Positions 43,294 through 53,108 of a stretch of DNA of 64,000 nt are shown here, piece by piece; position 1 is the first letter of the stretch, and each line of letters starts with the position of its first letter. Under the pieces are notes generated by a model. That model searched no databases. It saw only the letters and a list, made by a program, of their open reading frames with translations, and was not told the origin of the DNA. The translations under genes and the position numbers were made by a program. The DNA is from Sphingobacterium sp. N143 (GTDB lineage: Bacteria; Bacteroidota; Bacteroidia; Sphingobacteriales; Sphingobacteriaceae): positions 271,913 to 335,912 of the forward strand of contig NZ_JACAIS010000002.1 in assembly GCF_030325625.1 (NCBI RefSeq). The letters run 5' to 3'.

Positions 43294-44994
43294 CTACCAA
43301 AAACGGACATAAATCGCAGTTACCAATAATAAAGTAACCACAATCAGCGCCAAGACAGAAGGTTCCACTTTAAACATCGAACGTTCCAGCATAAAAGCTT
43401 TGGGGTTAACCTTAGGCCCCAAGAGGCTCACGCCAATCATAACCAGCATCGTAAATACGAAGGCTAAGCCCATACAGATCTGAAAGGGAATTTCATAGAC
43501 CCCTGCTTTATTGGGGTAAGCCGTGTATAACCAAGTTTCAGGTCCAAGTATCTTCGCTGCAAATTCATTAAAAAATATGGATAATGCAAACCCTGTAATC
43601 AAGCCTGTGATAGCCGCAGCTCCATTGGTCCGTTTCCAAAACATGCCCAATAGAAACATCGCAAATACCCCAGGGCTAATAAATCCGGTATATTTCTGGA
43701 TGAAAGTAAATCCTCCAGCACCCCCTATCCCCAGTGAATCATTCCATGTAAACAGCACTGAAAGCAATATAGAGATAATGATCGTGATCTTTCCTACCCA
43801 TACCATTTTTGTTTCGCTGGCATTCTTATCGAGATATTTTTTAAAGATATCCAGTGTAAAGATTGTAGCGATACTGTTTGCTTTTCCTGCCAATCCCGCA
43901 ACAATGGCTGCGGTAAGGGCTGCCAAGGCAAGTCCTTTCATACCATTTGGTAAATATCCTAGTATTGCTGAATAGGCGTTATCCGCATGAAACACTCCAC
44001 CTGGGGCCATCTCCTGCTGTAAAGCACCATTTTTATACAATACATAGGCAGCAATACCCGGAAGCATAACAATAATCGGCATAAGCAGTTTAAGGAAACC
44101 AGCAAAAAGAATTCCTGTTCTGGCCGTCTTCAGATCAGCCCCCAAAGCGCGTTGTGTAATGTATTGATTACAGCCCCAATAGTTCAGGTTGACGATCCAG
44201 ATTCCGGCGAGGTACATCCCTATTCCCGGCAACATCAGATATTTGTTGATATCCTCCTGACTGGCTCCGGGTCCTGGTTTTTCCACGAAGAGATTAAAGT
44301 GACTTGGCGAATCTTCCATCAATTTATTAAATCCGGCCAATACATCACTACCAAGTCCAAAATGCTCACTGACCAGAGTTAATGCCACGTAGGTTGTCGC
44401 AATCCCCCCGATGATCAGCACAACAACCTGGATAACATCCGTAAATCCAATCACACGCATTCCTCCCAAAGTAATGATCACTGCAAATACCGCCAAAGCA
44501 ATCGTAATCATATGAAAACTATCACCCCCACCGGCCATACTTGATATGGCAATTGCTCCCAGATAGAGAATGGACGTTAAGTTGACAAAAACGTATAGAA
44601 ACAGCCAAAAAATAGCCATAATAAGGCTTGTTGTTTCGTTGTAACGATTGTTCAAAAATTGCGGCATCGTGAAAATCTTATTTTTTAGATAGACCGGTAT
44701 AAACCATACCGCCACGATGATAAGTGCTACGGCCGCAATTAGTTCATAAGCAGCTACTGCAATACCGACTTCAAATCCATTCCCACTCATCCCAATAAAC
44801 TGTTCAGCCGAAATATTCGAGGCAATCAACGAAGATCCAATAGCCCACCAGGTCAGGGAGCCCTCAGCCAAAAAATAGTCCTTGCTACTGCTCAAGCTAT
44901 TGGTCTTCTTACGGTAAATCCAATAACCGTAGCCAGCCACCATTAAGAAGTAGATTACAAAAATGATGTAATCTACCGTTGCAAATTTTTCCAT
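43294..44994 (-). CDS. Sodium/sugar symporter of the SSS family
   Basis: The 566-residue inner-membrane protein has about 14 hydrophobic segments and SSS-family blocks: the N-terminal DYIIFVIYFLMVAGYGYWIYRKK, WWAIGSSLIASNISAEQFIGMSG, GGMRVIGFTDVIQ in the middle and GLAGKANSIATIFTLDIFKKYL, the symporter signature. It is SglT-like. Placed directly after araA and before galM, it most likely carries L-arabinose into the cell with sodium. It lies 68 bases after araA, with only a small 7-base hairpin in the gap (45015-45033). Family call is secure; arabinose specificity rests on operon context. Confidence 0.9.
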   Translation of the reverse strand: MEKFATVDYIIFVIYFLMVAGYGYWIYRKKTNSLSSSKDYFLAEGSLTWWAIGSSLIASNISAEQFIGMSGNGFEVGIAVAAYELIAAVALIIVAVWFIPVYLKNKIFTMPQFLNNRYNETTSLIMAIFWLFLYVFVNLTSILYLGAIAISSMAGGGDSFHMITIALAVFAVIITLGGMRVIGFTDVIQVVVLIIGGIATTYVALTLVSEHFGLGSDVLAGFNKLMEDSPSHFNLFVEKPGPGASQEDINKYLMLPGIGMYLAGIWIVNLNYWGCNQYITQRALGADLKTARTGILFAGFLKLLMPIIVMLPGIAAYVLYKNGALQQEMAPGGVFHADNAYSAILGYLPNGMKGLALAALTAAIVAGLAGKANSIATIFTLDIFKKYLDKNASETKMVWVGKITIIISILLSVLFTWNDSLGIGGAGGFTFIQKYTGFISPGVFAMFLLGMFWKRTNGAAAITGLITGFALSIFFNEFAAKILGPETWLYTAYPNKAGVYEIPFQICMGLAFVFTMLVMIGVSLLGPKVNPKAFMLERSMFKVEPSVLALIVVTLLLVTAIYVRFW

Positions 44995-45062
44995 ATTTTC
45001 CCAGATTGGTTATTTATAGATAGGCCATCTATACAGGATTCCAGCACAGATGTCCAGGCCTA

Positions 45063-46565
45063 TTATTTATTCAACAAATAATAGAGTTCATTCCACTTCA
45101 GTTGCTCTTCAAGCTTTGCCACCGTCGTCTGTTCATCAATCAACACATATTCTAAACCGGCGATACGTGCAAAATCTTCCAGATATTCAGGTGTTAGGCT
45201 AAGACTATAGGCCGTATGGTGCGCTCCCCCCGCAACGATCCAGGCACTGCAGCCGGTTTTCATATCCGGAAGCGGTTTCCATAACACGCGCGCAACTGGA
45301 AGCTTTGGTAATTCTTCTTCCACAGTGACTCCCTGAACTTTATTGACGATCAGACGAAAGCGCGTTCCCATATCGACCAAGGAAGCATTTAGGGCATCTC
45401 CACTTTGACCATTAAACACCAGACGGGCAGGGTCCGCCTTACCGCCAATTCCCAGTGGGTGCACCTCAATACGAGCCCTTCCAACTGCTAGCGCAGGATC
45501 AACTTCCAGCATATGTGATCCTAATACCATGGCATTTTGGGGATCAAAATGATAGGTATAATCTTCCATAAATGCCGTCGTTCCTTCCATTCCGGCTCCC
45601 ATAACCTTACAAGCGCGTACTAAAGCCGGCGTCTTCCAATCGCCTTCACCGGCAAAACCATAACCTTCAGCCATTAAGCGCTGTACAGCCAGGCCCGGAA
45701 GCTGAACCATACCGTGCAGATCCTCAAAGGTATCTGTGAAGCCCTTAAAGTTGCCTTGTTTCAAAAACTTGCGCAATCCGATTTCTATTTTTGCAGCTTC
45801 AATCAAGTTGTCATGAAATTTTCCACCAACTTTCACATCCTCCGCCAGTTCATAGTTTGCCTCATATTCAGCTAACAATGCACTGATTTCCTGTGCAGAA
45901 CTTTCATTGATAATCTGAACCAGATCACCGATAGCATAGGTATTTACTGAAAAACCAAATTGTGATTCCGCTTCTACTTTATCGCCGTCAGTGACAGCAA
46001 CATACCGCATGTTGTCCCCAAATCTTGCAAATTTGGCTCCCTGCCAATCATGCCAGCCCGCAGCTGCACGTGCCCATACATTAATACGTTCCAGTACCTC
46101 TTCATCCTGCCAATGTCCGGTCACCACTTTGCGGCCTATTTTTAGCCGGCTGACCATATGTCCAAATTCACGGTCGCCATGTGCACTTTGATTGAGATTC
46201 ATAAAATCCATGTCTATACTGCTCCAAGGTATATCCTGATTGTACTGGGTATGCAGGTGCAATAATGGTTTTTGTAAAGCCTTCAATCCTCTGATCCACA
46301 TCTTGGCCGGTGAAAATGTATGCATCCATGTAATTATGCCAATACAATTCTTTTCATGGTTCGCCGCGGTTAATGTGGCAAAGATCTCATCTGTATTTTT
46401 GACGATCGGTTTGTACTTAACCGTTACAGGAATCAAGTGATGTCTATTCAGATGATTTGCGATTTCTTCAGCATGTACCGCGACTTGTCGCAAAGTCTCT
46501 TCTCCATATAGGTCCTGGCTTCCGACCACAAACCAGATTTCAAGTTCTTTTAAATTAATATTCAT
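45063..46565 (-). CDS. araA: L-arabinose isomerase
   Basis: This 500-residue cytoplasmic enzyme converts L-arabinose to L-ribulose. It has the family opening EIWFVVGSQDLYGEETL, the CIGIITWMHTFSPAKMWIRGL block, FGHMVSRLKIGRKVVTGHW, GDKVEAESQFGFSVN, and GYGFAGEGDWKTPALVRACK with the conserved metal-site Glu, followed by MEDYTYHFDP and a C-terminal AGGAHHTAYS with the metal-binding His. Length is the usual one for AraA. It lies between araD (45 bases upstream) and the symporter gene in the minus-strand ara operon, controlled most probably by AraR at the operator 49134-49163. Confidence 0.97.
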   Translation of the reverse strand: MNINLKELEIWFVVGSQDLYGEETLRQVAVHAEEIANHLNRHHLIPVTVKYKPIVKNTDEIFATLTAANHEKNCIGIITWMHTFSPAKMWIRGLKALQKPLLHLHTQYNQDIPWSSIDMDFMNLNQSAHGDREFGHMVSRLKIGRKVVTGHWQDEEVLERINVWARAAAGWHDWQGAKFARFGDNMRYVAVTDGDKVEAESQFGFSVNTYAIGDLVQIINESSAQEISALLAEYEANYELAEDVKVGGKFHDNLIEAAKIEIGLRKFLKQGNFKGFTDTFEDLHGMVQLPGLAVQRLMAEGYGFAGEGDWKTPALVRACKVMGAGMEGTTAFMEDYTYHFDPQNAMVLGSHMLEVDPALAVGRARIEVHPLGIGGKADPARLVFNGQSGDALNASLVDMGTRFRLIVNKVQGVTVEEELPKLPVARVLWKPLPDMKTGCSAWIVAGGAHHTAYSLSLTPEYLEDFARIAGLEYVLIDEQTTVAKLEEQLKWNELYYLLNK

Positions 46566-46610
46566 TTTTAACTATTATAGTGTTAGATAAGGATTTTTCA
46601 ACTCAATGGG

Positions 46611-47303
46611 TTACTGTCCGTAATAAGCATTTGATCCATGTTTACGTTCGTAATGTTTTTTCACCAGGGCGGGTTTTAGCCGAGGAGCATCGGGGTTGAT
46701 CTGTTCAGTTAACCAGGCCATTTTTGCTACCTGCTCCAATACAGCGCTATTGTAGACAGATTTCATTCCATCTTTCCCCCAGGCAAAAGGAGCATGATTT
46801 CCCACGAGGATCATTTCAACCTGTTTATAATCCAGCTTGTTTTCACTGAAATGATTCATGATCTGGAAACCTGTTTCGTGCTCATAGTTTCCTGCGATCA
46901 TCGCATCACTCATGGGTGCTGCACAAGGGATATCTGTCGTTAAATGATCGGCATGTGTGGTCCCGAAAATGGGAATGTCCCGTTGACTTTGGGCCCAAGC
47001 GGTGGCATATGTGGAATGCGTATGGGTAATACCTCCTATCTCTTCCCAGTGCTTATACAATACCGCATGAGTCTTGGTATCGGATGAAGGACGAAGATCG
47101 CCTTCCACCACATTACCGTCAAAATCTACAATAACCATATGGTTTGGCGTCAGTTCCGCATAAGGAACGCCACTCGGTTTAATGGCAAAGACTTGTTGGC
47201 TACGATCTACGACGCTTACATTGCCAAAAGTAAAAAGCACAAGTCCTAGCTGAGGAAGTTGCATATTACAGTGGTAGGCTTCCTCTTTGATTGAATGATA
47301 CAT
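46611..47303 (-). CDS. araD: L-ribulose-5-phosphate 4-epimerase
   Basis: The 230-residue enzyme turns L-ribulose 5-phosphate into D-xylulose 5-phosphate, which enters the pentose phosphate pathway. Class II aldolase/epimerase motifs are clear: FTFGNVSVVD, FAIKPSGVPYAEL, LRPSSDTKTHAVLYKHW, the zinc-binding HTHSTYATAWAQ, and a later VGNHAPFAWGKDG with the third zinc His. The start at 47303 lies 20 bases after the araB stop. Length is standard for AraD. All residues I would expect for zinc and phosphate binding appear present. Confidence 0.97.
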   Translation of the reverse strand: MYHSIKEEAYHCNMQLPQLGLVLFTFGNVSVVDRSQQVFAIKPSGVPYAELTPNHMVIVDFDGNVVEGDLRPSSDTKTHAVLYKHWEEIGGITHTHSTYATAWAQSQRDIPIFGTTHADHLTTDIPCAAPMSDAMIAGNYEHETGFQIMNHFSENKLDYKQVEMILVGNHAPFAWGKDGMKSVYNSAVLEQVAKMAWLTEQINPDAPRLKPALVKKHYERKHGSNAYYGQ

Positions 47304-47323
47304 AGTGTTCGAAACTTTAAAGA

Positions 47324-49012
47324 TTAAACATGGACAGTTAACGTATCCTGATGTGCAACAAAATCACCCAGCGCTTTGTAACGTTCATAACGCTCGGCAT
47401 AGATCGGCACCCATTTCTCTTCAGGTTCATAAGTACGTTCAAATCCCTGTCCCATCGCTTGCATTGCGTCCTCCACCTGAGCATATAATCCTGCTGCAGT
47501 TGCTGCGAACATAGCTGCCCCTATCGCGCAGGTTTGTTCACTTTTATGGATACGGATGGGCATATTCATAACATTGGCCATCATTTGCATGATAAAAGGT
47601 GATTTTTTCGCTACTCCCCCCAGACCGATCAGCCCCTTTACTGGAATTCCCTGGTCCACAAAACGATCCACAATCGCCTTCGCTCCAAAACAGGTGGCCT
47701 CAACGATCGCCCTGAAGAGACGTGGCGCATCGGTTCCCAGGTGTAACCCTGTTAATGCCCCTTTCAATGACTGATCAGCATCAGGAGTCCTACGGCCATT
47801 GAACCAATCTACAGCTAATTCAGCTATCGGAGTCACCGGTAAATCGGCAGCCTTTTCACTTAAACTGATCAATAGTTTCTCTTCCAATTGCTCCGTGATC
47901 TGCTCACGCAGCTCATCAGAAACCCCATCTATCTGCGGTATCAGCTGTTTTGTTGGCCATAATAAGACCTGTTTGAACCACGCGTAAGCATCTCCAAATG
48001 CCGATTGTCCAGCTTCCATCCCGATCATTCCCGGGATGATCGAGCCATCGACCTGACCACAAATCCCTTTCACCAGTATATGCTGCACCTCTTCTTTGGG
48101 GGCAACCAACATATCACAGGTAGATGTTCCCATGACTTTACTTAGATAATAGGGTTCGATCTGACCACCTACAGCACCCATATGACAATCAAAAGCACCA
48201 ATACCGACAACAACTGCTGTAGAAAGTCCCAAACGCTGGGCCCATTCTGTGCAGAGGAGGCCTGCAGGTTGGTCTGAAGTATAAGTATCTGAAAATAATT
48301 GGTCTACAACACCATCTAATAAGGGGTCAATCCCCGTAAAGAATGTATTGGGCGGCAACCCTCCAAATTCTGGGGCCCAAAGCGATTTATGTCCCGCAGA
48401 ACAAACACCGCGCTTAATCGCCGTGGCACGCTCTCCTCCAGTTAATAAAAATGGAATATAATCACAGTGCTCCACCCAGCTATGAGTTGCCTGCCGCACC
48501 CGTTCATCCGTTCTAAAAATATGCAGCAATTTGGCCCAGAACCATTCCGAAGAATAGACTCCACCCACATATTTCAAATAGTCCACAGCACTGTTCTGAT
48601 TGTAGCGATTGATTTCTTCAGCTTCCCGGACCGCGGTATGATCCTTCCACAAGACAAACATGGCATTCGGGTTGTCTCTAAATTCATCCAGTAAAGCCAG
48701 GGGAGTGCCTTTTTCATTCACAGCTATTGGTGTCGAGCCCGTCGTATCCACCGAAATGGCACGAACAGCCCCTCCAATTCCCTTTATTCCGGATTTCTGT
48801 AGACATTCTTTTATCGTAGCTTCCAAGCCTTCGATGTAATCCAATGGATGTTGTCTGAATTGACTAATGGTTGCGTCACAATAATCTCCCTTTTTCCAAC
48901 GCGGATAATAAAATACGGCAGACGAAATTTCATCCCCGTTACTCGCATCTACCAGTACAGAACGGACAGAATCACTTCCATAATCCACCCCGATGACATA
49001 AGATCTATTCAT
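47324..49012 (-). CDS. araB: Ribulokinase
   Basis: The 562-residue FGGY-family kinase phosphorylates L-ribulose. It opens with the nucleotide-fold strand YVIGVDYGSDSVRSVLVDA, contains ISVDTTGSTP, the ribulokinase-type VLWKDHTA and SSEWFWAKLLHI, and the C-terminal FGGY signature region IPVKGLIGLGGVAKKSPFIMQMMANVM with CAIGAAMFAA. It is the first gene of the minus-strand ara operon; its ATG at 49012 faces the divergent araR across 333 bases. Length matches bacterial AraB. Confidence 0.96.
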   Translation of the reverse strand: MNRSYVIGVDYGSDSVRSVLVDASNGDEISSAVFYYPRWKKGDYCDATISQFRQHPLDYIEGLEATIKECLQKSGIKGIGGAVRAISVDTTGSTPIAVNEKGTPLALLDEFRDNPNAMFVLWKDHTAVREAEEINRYNQNSAVDYLKYVGGVYSSEWFWAKLLHIFRTDERVRQATHSWVEHCDYIPFLLTGGERATAIKRGVCSAGHKSLWAPEFGGLPPNTFFTGIDPLLDGVVDQLFSDTYTSDQPAGLLCTEWAQRLGLSTAVVVGIGAFDCHMGAVGGQIEPYYLSKVMGTSTCDMLVAPKEEVQHILVKGICGQVDGSIIPGMIGMEAGQSAFGDAYAWFKQVLLWPTKQLIPQIDGVSDELREQITEQLEEKLLISLSEKAADLPVTPIAELAVDWFNGRRTPDADQSLKGALTGLHLGTDAPRLFRAIVEATCFGAKAIVDRFVDQGIPVKGLIGLGGVAKKSPFIMQMMANVMNMPIRIHKSEQTCAIGAAMFAATAAGLYAQVEDAMQAMGQGFERTYEPEEKWVPIYAERYERYKALGDFVAHQDTLTVHV

Positions 49013-49133
49013 GTTAACTGAATTTGGTTTATAACATTCAATTTATAATCGTTTATCACACACTATTTTTCCAACATTCCTTTTAAAACAGGGACTCAAA
49101 AAAATAATTAGTGTCAAATAAACATTTAATTCC

Positions 49134-49163
49134 TTAAATATGAAAGAAAATTTTCATATTTAA
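49134..49163. promoter_or_regulatory. Palindromic operator candidate for AraR between araB and araR
   Basis: TTAAATATGAAA at 49134-49145 and TTTCATATTTAA at 49152-49163 form a perfect 12-base inverted repeat with a 6-base spacer. It lies about 120 bases before araB and 180 before araR. Dimeric Nudix-winged-helix regulators bind palindromes of this sort. The rest of the 333-base gap (49013-49345) is AT-rich and shows no exact TAnnTTTG promoter on either strand. Confidence 0.65.
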
Positions 49164-49345
49164 AAAATTGAATTAACTTCATCCTTTCAAAATAATGGAG
49201 AATTCGAGCGATATACACCTGTTGTTTTAAAACATTTTTGCTACACAACAACCAGTATTACACTTATTTTTAGCTACTTACTTTTTAGAGTTTTATGACG
49301 AGAGATGGAATGATGTCAAAAAAAAGAGATAAAAACATTAGATAA

Positions 49346-50050
49346 ATGGAATATTACAAAAAAGATTCAGGTATCTTATTAGCCATCGACTGTATCATCT
49401 TTGGATTTAACGGAGAGTCGTTGGAAATTTTATTAATTAAACGTGATTTCGAACCCGAAAGAAACAAATGGAGTTTAATGGGTGGATTTGTTCAGTCTGA
49501 TGAGAGCCCCGAAGAAGCTGCCAGTCGCATATTAAAAAAATTAACGGGCCTTGAAAATGTCTATATGGAACAATGCAGTGTATTTGGAGAGCCCAAACGT
49601 GAGCCTAACGATCGTGTGGTGAGTCTCTGTTACTTTGCTTTGATAGACACCCAACAATATCAACACATTTTAAGCGATGACTACGAAGCGAAATGGTTTC
49701 CATTACAGCAACATCCCGCATTGATCTTTGATCATGATCAGATGATTGCCTCAGCACAGCATCGCCTCCGGATGAAAGCCGCGCTTTATCCTATCTTATT
49801 TGAATTATTACCGGAGAAATTTACCATCCCACAAATTGCGGCCCTATATGAAGGTGTTTACAATATAGAGCTTGACAAACGTAACTTTAGCCGAAAGCTG
49901 CTCTCCTCAGGTTTGATCATCAAGCTACAGGAAAAAGACAAAGAAAATTCCAAGAAGGGAGCATACTATTTTAAACTGAATACCGCAATCTACAAGGAAA
50001 AAATCATGTCTTTCCTCCGCTACCTGCCAAGCTGGTCACCCGAAATATAG
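49346..50050 (+). CDS. araR: Nudix-domain transcriptional regulator of arabinose use, AraR type
   Basis: The 234-residue protein has an N-terminal Nudix fold (about 8-140) and a C-terminal winged helix-turn-helix (about 155-225: FTIPQIAALYEGVYN, KRNFSRKLLSSGLIIKL). The Nudix box at 47-69 is degenerate: the G-x5-E and Arg61 remain, but the Glu after Arg is Ile62 and the EE pair is replaced by Lys65-Leu66, so catalysis is unlikely and the domain probably senses arabinose or a related metabolite. This is the AraR type described for Bacteroides, a branch of the NrtR family. It is divergent from araB and most likely represses the operon without arabinose. Confidence 0.9.
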   Translation: MEYYKKDSGILLAIDCIIFGFNGESLEILLIKRDFEPERNKWSLMGGFVQSDESPEEAASRILKKLTGLENVYMEQCSVFGEPKREPNDRVVSLCYFALIDTQQYQHILSDDYEAKWFPLQQHPALIFDHDQMIASAQHRLRMKAALYPILFELLPEKFTIPQIAALYEGVYNIELDKRNFSRKLLSSGLIIKLQEKDKENSKKGAYYFKLNTAIYKEKIMSFLRYLPSWSPEI

Positions 50051-50145
50051 GTAGAAGTGTGCATGATAATGTGATGTTCAGGAATATATTTCATTTTCAA
50101 TTTTCGTTTTTTTAATAATTCCTTATATTTATCACTAGCATATGT

Positions 50146-50153
50146 TAGCTTTG
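50146..50153 (+). promoter_or_regulatory. TAnnTTTG -7 promoter element
   Basis: TAGCTTTG matches the Bacteroidota -7 consensus exactly and lies 46 bases before the ATG at 50200. No TTTG is found 19-21 bases upstream, so only half of the promoter is supported. The gap 50051-50199 shows nothing else. Confidence 0.45.
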
Positions 50154-50199
50154 CAGCTGGTATAAACTGATTAAAAAATATTCTTATAAAATAGACAAC

Positions 50200-50829
50200 A
50201 TGAGCAGATTGAGATTCGCATTGGTATTCTTTACGATTTTATTTATTTCATCACACTCGTTATTACGGGCCCAGACACCTGCTGCGCAGGCTAACAGTGC
50301 CTTCAAATACAGTCCAGATGGTTTAAGAAAAGGAAGTCTGGCAAATCAATTTGACCACTTAAATTACATCTCAAAAAACAATTACGACTTTAAGATGATC
50401 CGCAAGACTAATTTGGACATCGTTAGGAGGAATGTTATTGATACCGTGTCCAAATTACATAAAGAGATCAATACACTCAGGTCCTCTTCTAGCAACTATG
50501 CTTCCAATACCAAAACCCTGCAGGATTCAGTTCAGGTGCTAAAAGATCAATTAGCACAGGAAAAAGAAAAGACGGATAGTTTTTCATTTTTAGGGATCAA
50601 TACCAGCAAAGGTTTATACAGCACGGTGGTTTGGACCATTATTGGTGTTCTGGCAGTTGCAGCATTTGCCTTTTTAGTTTCCTATAGAAAAGCCAAGGTA
50701 GATACGGTAGAGTTCCAAAAAACAGCCGAACAATCCCAGGAAGAACTGGCGACATTCCGTAAAAAGGCAATGGAAAAAGAACAATTGTTAAAACGCCAAT
50801 TGCAGGATGAGTTGAATAAAAAAATCTAA
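50200..50829 (+). CDS. Membrane-anchored coiled-coil protein of unknown function
   Basis: I do not recognise this 209-residue protein. It has a cleavable signal peptide (1-24, LLRAQ), a periplasmic region of about 110 residues with a predicted coiled coil (about 78-122: IDTVSKLHKEINTLRSS to VQVLKDQLAQEKEKTD), one membrane segment (about 138-162, STVVWTIIGVLAVAAFAFLV) and a cytoplasmic charged helix (about 165-209, ending QLLKRQLQDELNKKI). The topology suggests a bridge across the inner membrane. Similar proteins in this phylum are sometimes labelled as tRNA methyltransferases in databases, which nothing here supports. It stands alone, upstream of atpD with a hairpin after it. Confidence 0.8.
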   Translation: MSRLRFALVFFTILFISSHSLLRAQTPAAQANSAFKYSPDGLRKGSLANQFDHLNYISKNNYDFKMIRKTNLDIVRRNVIDTVSKLHKEINTLRSSSSNYASNTKTLQDSVQVLKDQLAQEKEKTDSFSFLGINTSKGLYSTVVWTIIGVLAVAAFAFLVSYRKAKVDTVEFQKTAEQSQEELATFRKKAMEKEQLLKRQLQDELNKKI

Positions 50830-50856
50830 CACAAGCTTGATCCGCTGTTAAAAAAT

Positions 50857-50904
50857 CATCGACCTGTAACGTACCTTCCACCATATCGGCACTACAGGTC
50901 GATG
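50857..50904 (+). terminator. Inverted repeat after the coiled-coil membrane protein gene, possible terminator
   Basis: CATCGACCTGTA at 50857-50868 and TACAGGTCGATG at 50893-50904 are perfectly complementary with a 24-base loop, 28 bases after the stop codon. A-rich sequence precedes it and GTTATTT follows, so it is a moderate terminator candidate. The remaining bases to 51085 in this 356-base gap show nothing else. Confidence 0.5.
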
Positions 50905-51085
50905 TTATTTAGCCACTATTGACCGTTTGGATGAATGTGCTCAAATGGATCGTGTTTAAAATCCTATTCAGCCTCAATAAATACGAAAAACTATATTTGT
51001 AGGTATAAGAATCGAAACTAACAGAATTACAAGAGATAACATTTTGACCTACATTAATAAAAATGTAATTTAATTGCAAATTCTA

Positions 51086-51117
51086 TTTGTTTTTAAAAAC
51101 GAATAACCTTATTTTTG
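51086..51117 (+). promoter_or_regulatory. Bacteroidota consensus promoter for atpDC
   Basis: TTTG at 51086-51089, a 20-base spacer, and TATTTTTG at 51110-51117 match the -33/-7 consensus (TTTG-N19-21-TAnnTTTG) exactly. Transcription would begin about 60 bases before the atpD ATG at 51186. This is the best promoter match in the window. Confidence 0.8.
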
Positions 51118-51167
51118 CTGACCAAAAAAGAGGCCTTTTGTGTCTCCTTTATAAAATTGATTAATAA

Positions 51168-52688
<1,521 letters not shown>

Positions 52689-52703
52689 TTTAGATATTGG
52701 ACC

Positions 52704-52788
52704 ATAGATATGAGATAATAGACTTTCGATTATCTCATATCTATTTGAAAACCTAAAGTTCTCAAATCTCATATCTCAAATCTTATAT
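52704..52788. repeat. Hairpin and tandem repeat with a recurring ATCTCATATCT unit between atpD and atpC
   Basis: ATAGATATGAGATAAT at 52704-52719 pairs perfectly with ATTATCTCATATCTAT at 52729-52744 (16 bases, 9-base loop). It is followed by a 14-base tandem repeat with one mismatch, CTCAAATCTCATAT (52761-52774) and CTCAAATCTTATAT (52775-52788). The same TCTCATATCT word recurs in the stem and the repeat. The 109-base gap between atpD and atpC is thus built mostly from this simple motif. Confidence 0.75.
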
Positions 52789-52797
52789 CTAAGAATA

Positions 52798-53046
52798 ATG
52801 AAATTAACAATTATCACTCCCGACAAATTAGTATACGAAGGCGAGGTAACATCGGTTACTGTTCCTGGCTCTGCGGGCTCTTTCCAGATCCTGAAAGACC
52901 ATGCTGCCATTGTTTCTACTTTGGAAGATGGAAAAGTAATTATTCAACAAGGTAAAGGTGGACAAGAAGTGTTCATTAAAGGTGGTGTTGTGGAAGCAAA
53001 AGACAATGTCATTACCGTGCTTGCTGAAGGAATTATCGGAGATTAA
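52798..53046 (+). CDS. atpC: F0F1 ATP synthase subunit epsilon, short form
   Basis: This 82-residue protein contains only the N-terminal beta-sandwich of epsilon: MKLTIITPDKLVYEGEVTSVTVPGSAGSFQILKDHAAIVSTLEDGKVII and ending at VITVLAEGIIGD. The usual bacterial subunit is about 130-140 residues with a C-terminal helical hairpin that can brake ATP hydrolysis; that part is absent here. The stop codon is followed within 30 bases by a strong terminator, so there is no sign of a frameshifted remainder. Short epsilon subunits are, to my knowledge, usual in this phylum. It connects gamma to the c-ring in the central stalk. Confidence 0.95.
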   Translation: MKLTIITPDKLVYEGEVTSVTVPGSAGSFQILKDHAAIVSTLEDGKVIIQQGKGGQEVFIKGGVVEAKDNVITVLAEGIIGD

Positions 53047-53070
53047 ATCAAATCGATTTTATAAAATTTA

Positions 53071-53108
53071 AAAGGCTTCCGATAGAAATATCGGAAGCCT
53101 TTTTTTTA
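53071..53108 (+). terminator. Strong intrinsic terminator after atpC
   Basis: AAAGGCTTCCGATA at 53071-53084, loop GAAA, then TATCGGAAGCCTTT from 53089 with a run of T to 53107: a 14-base stem with a stable tetraloop and T tract. It ends the atpDC transcript. Confidence 0.92.
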
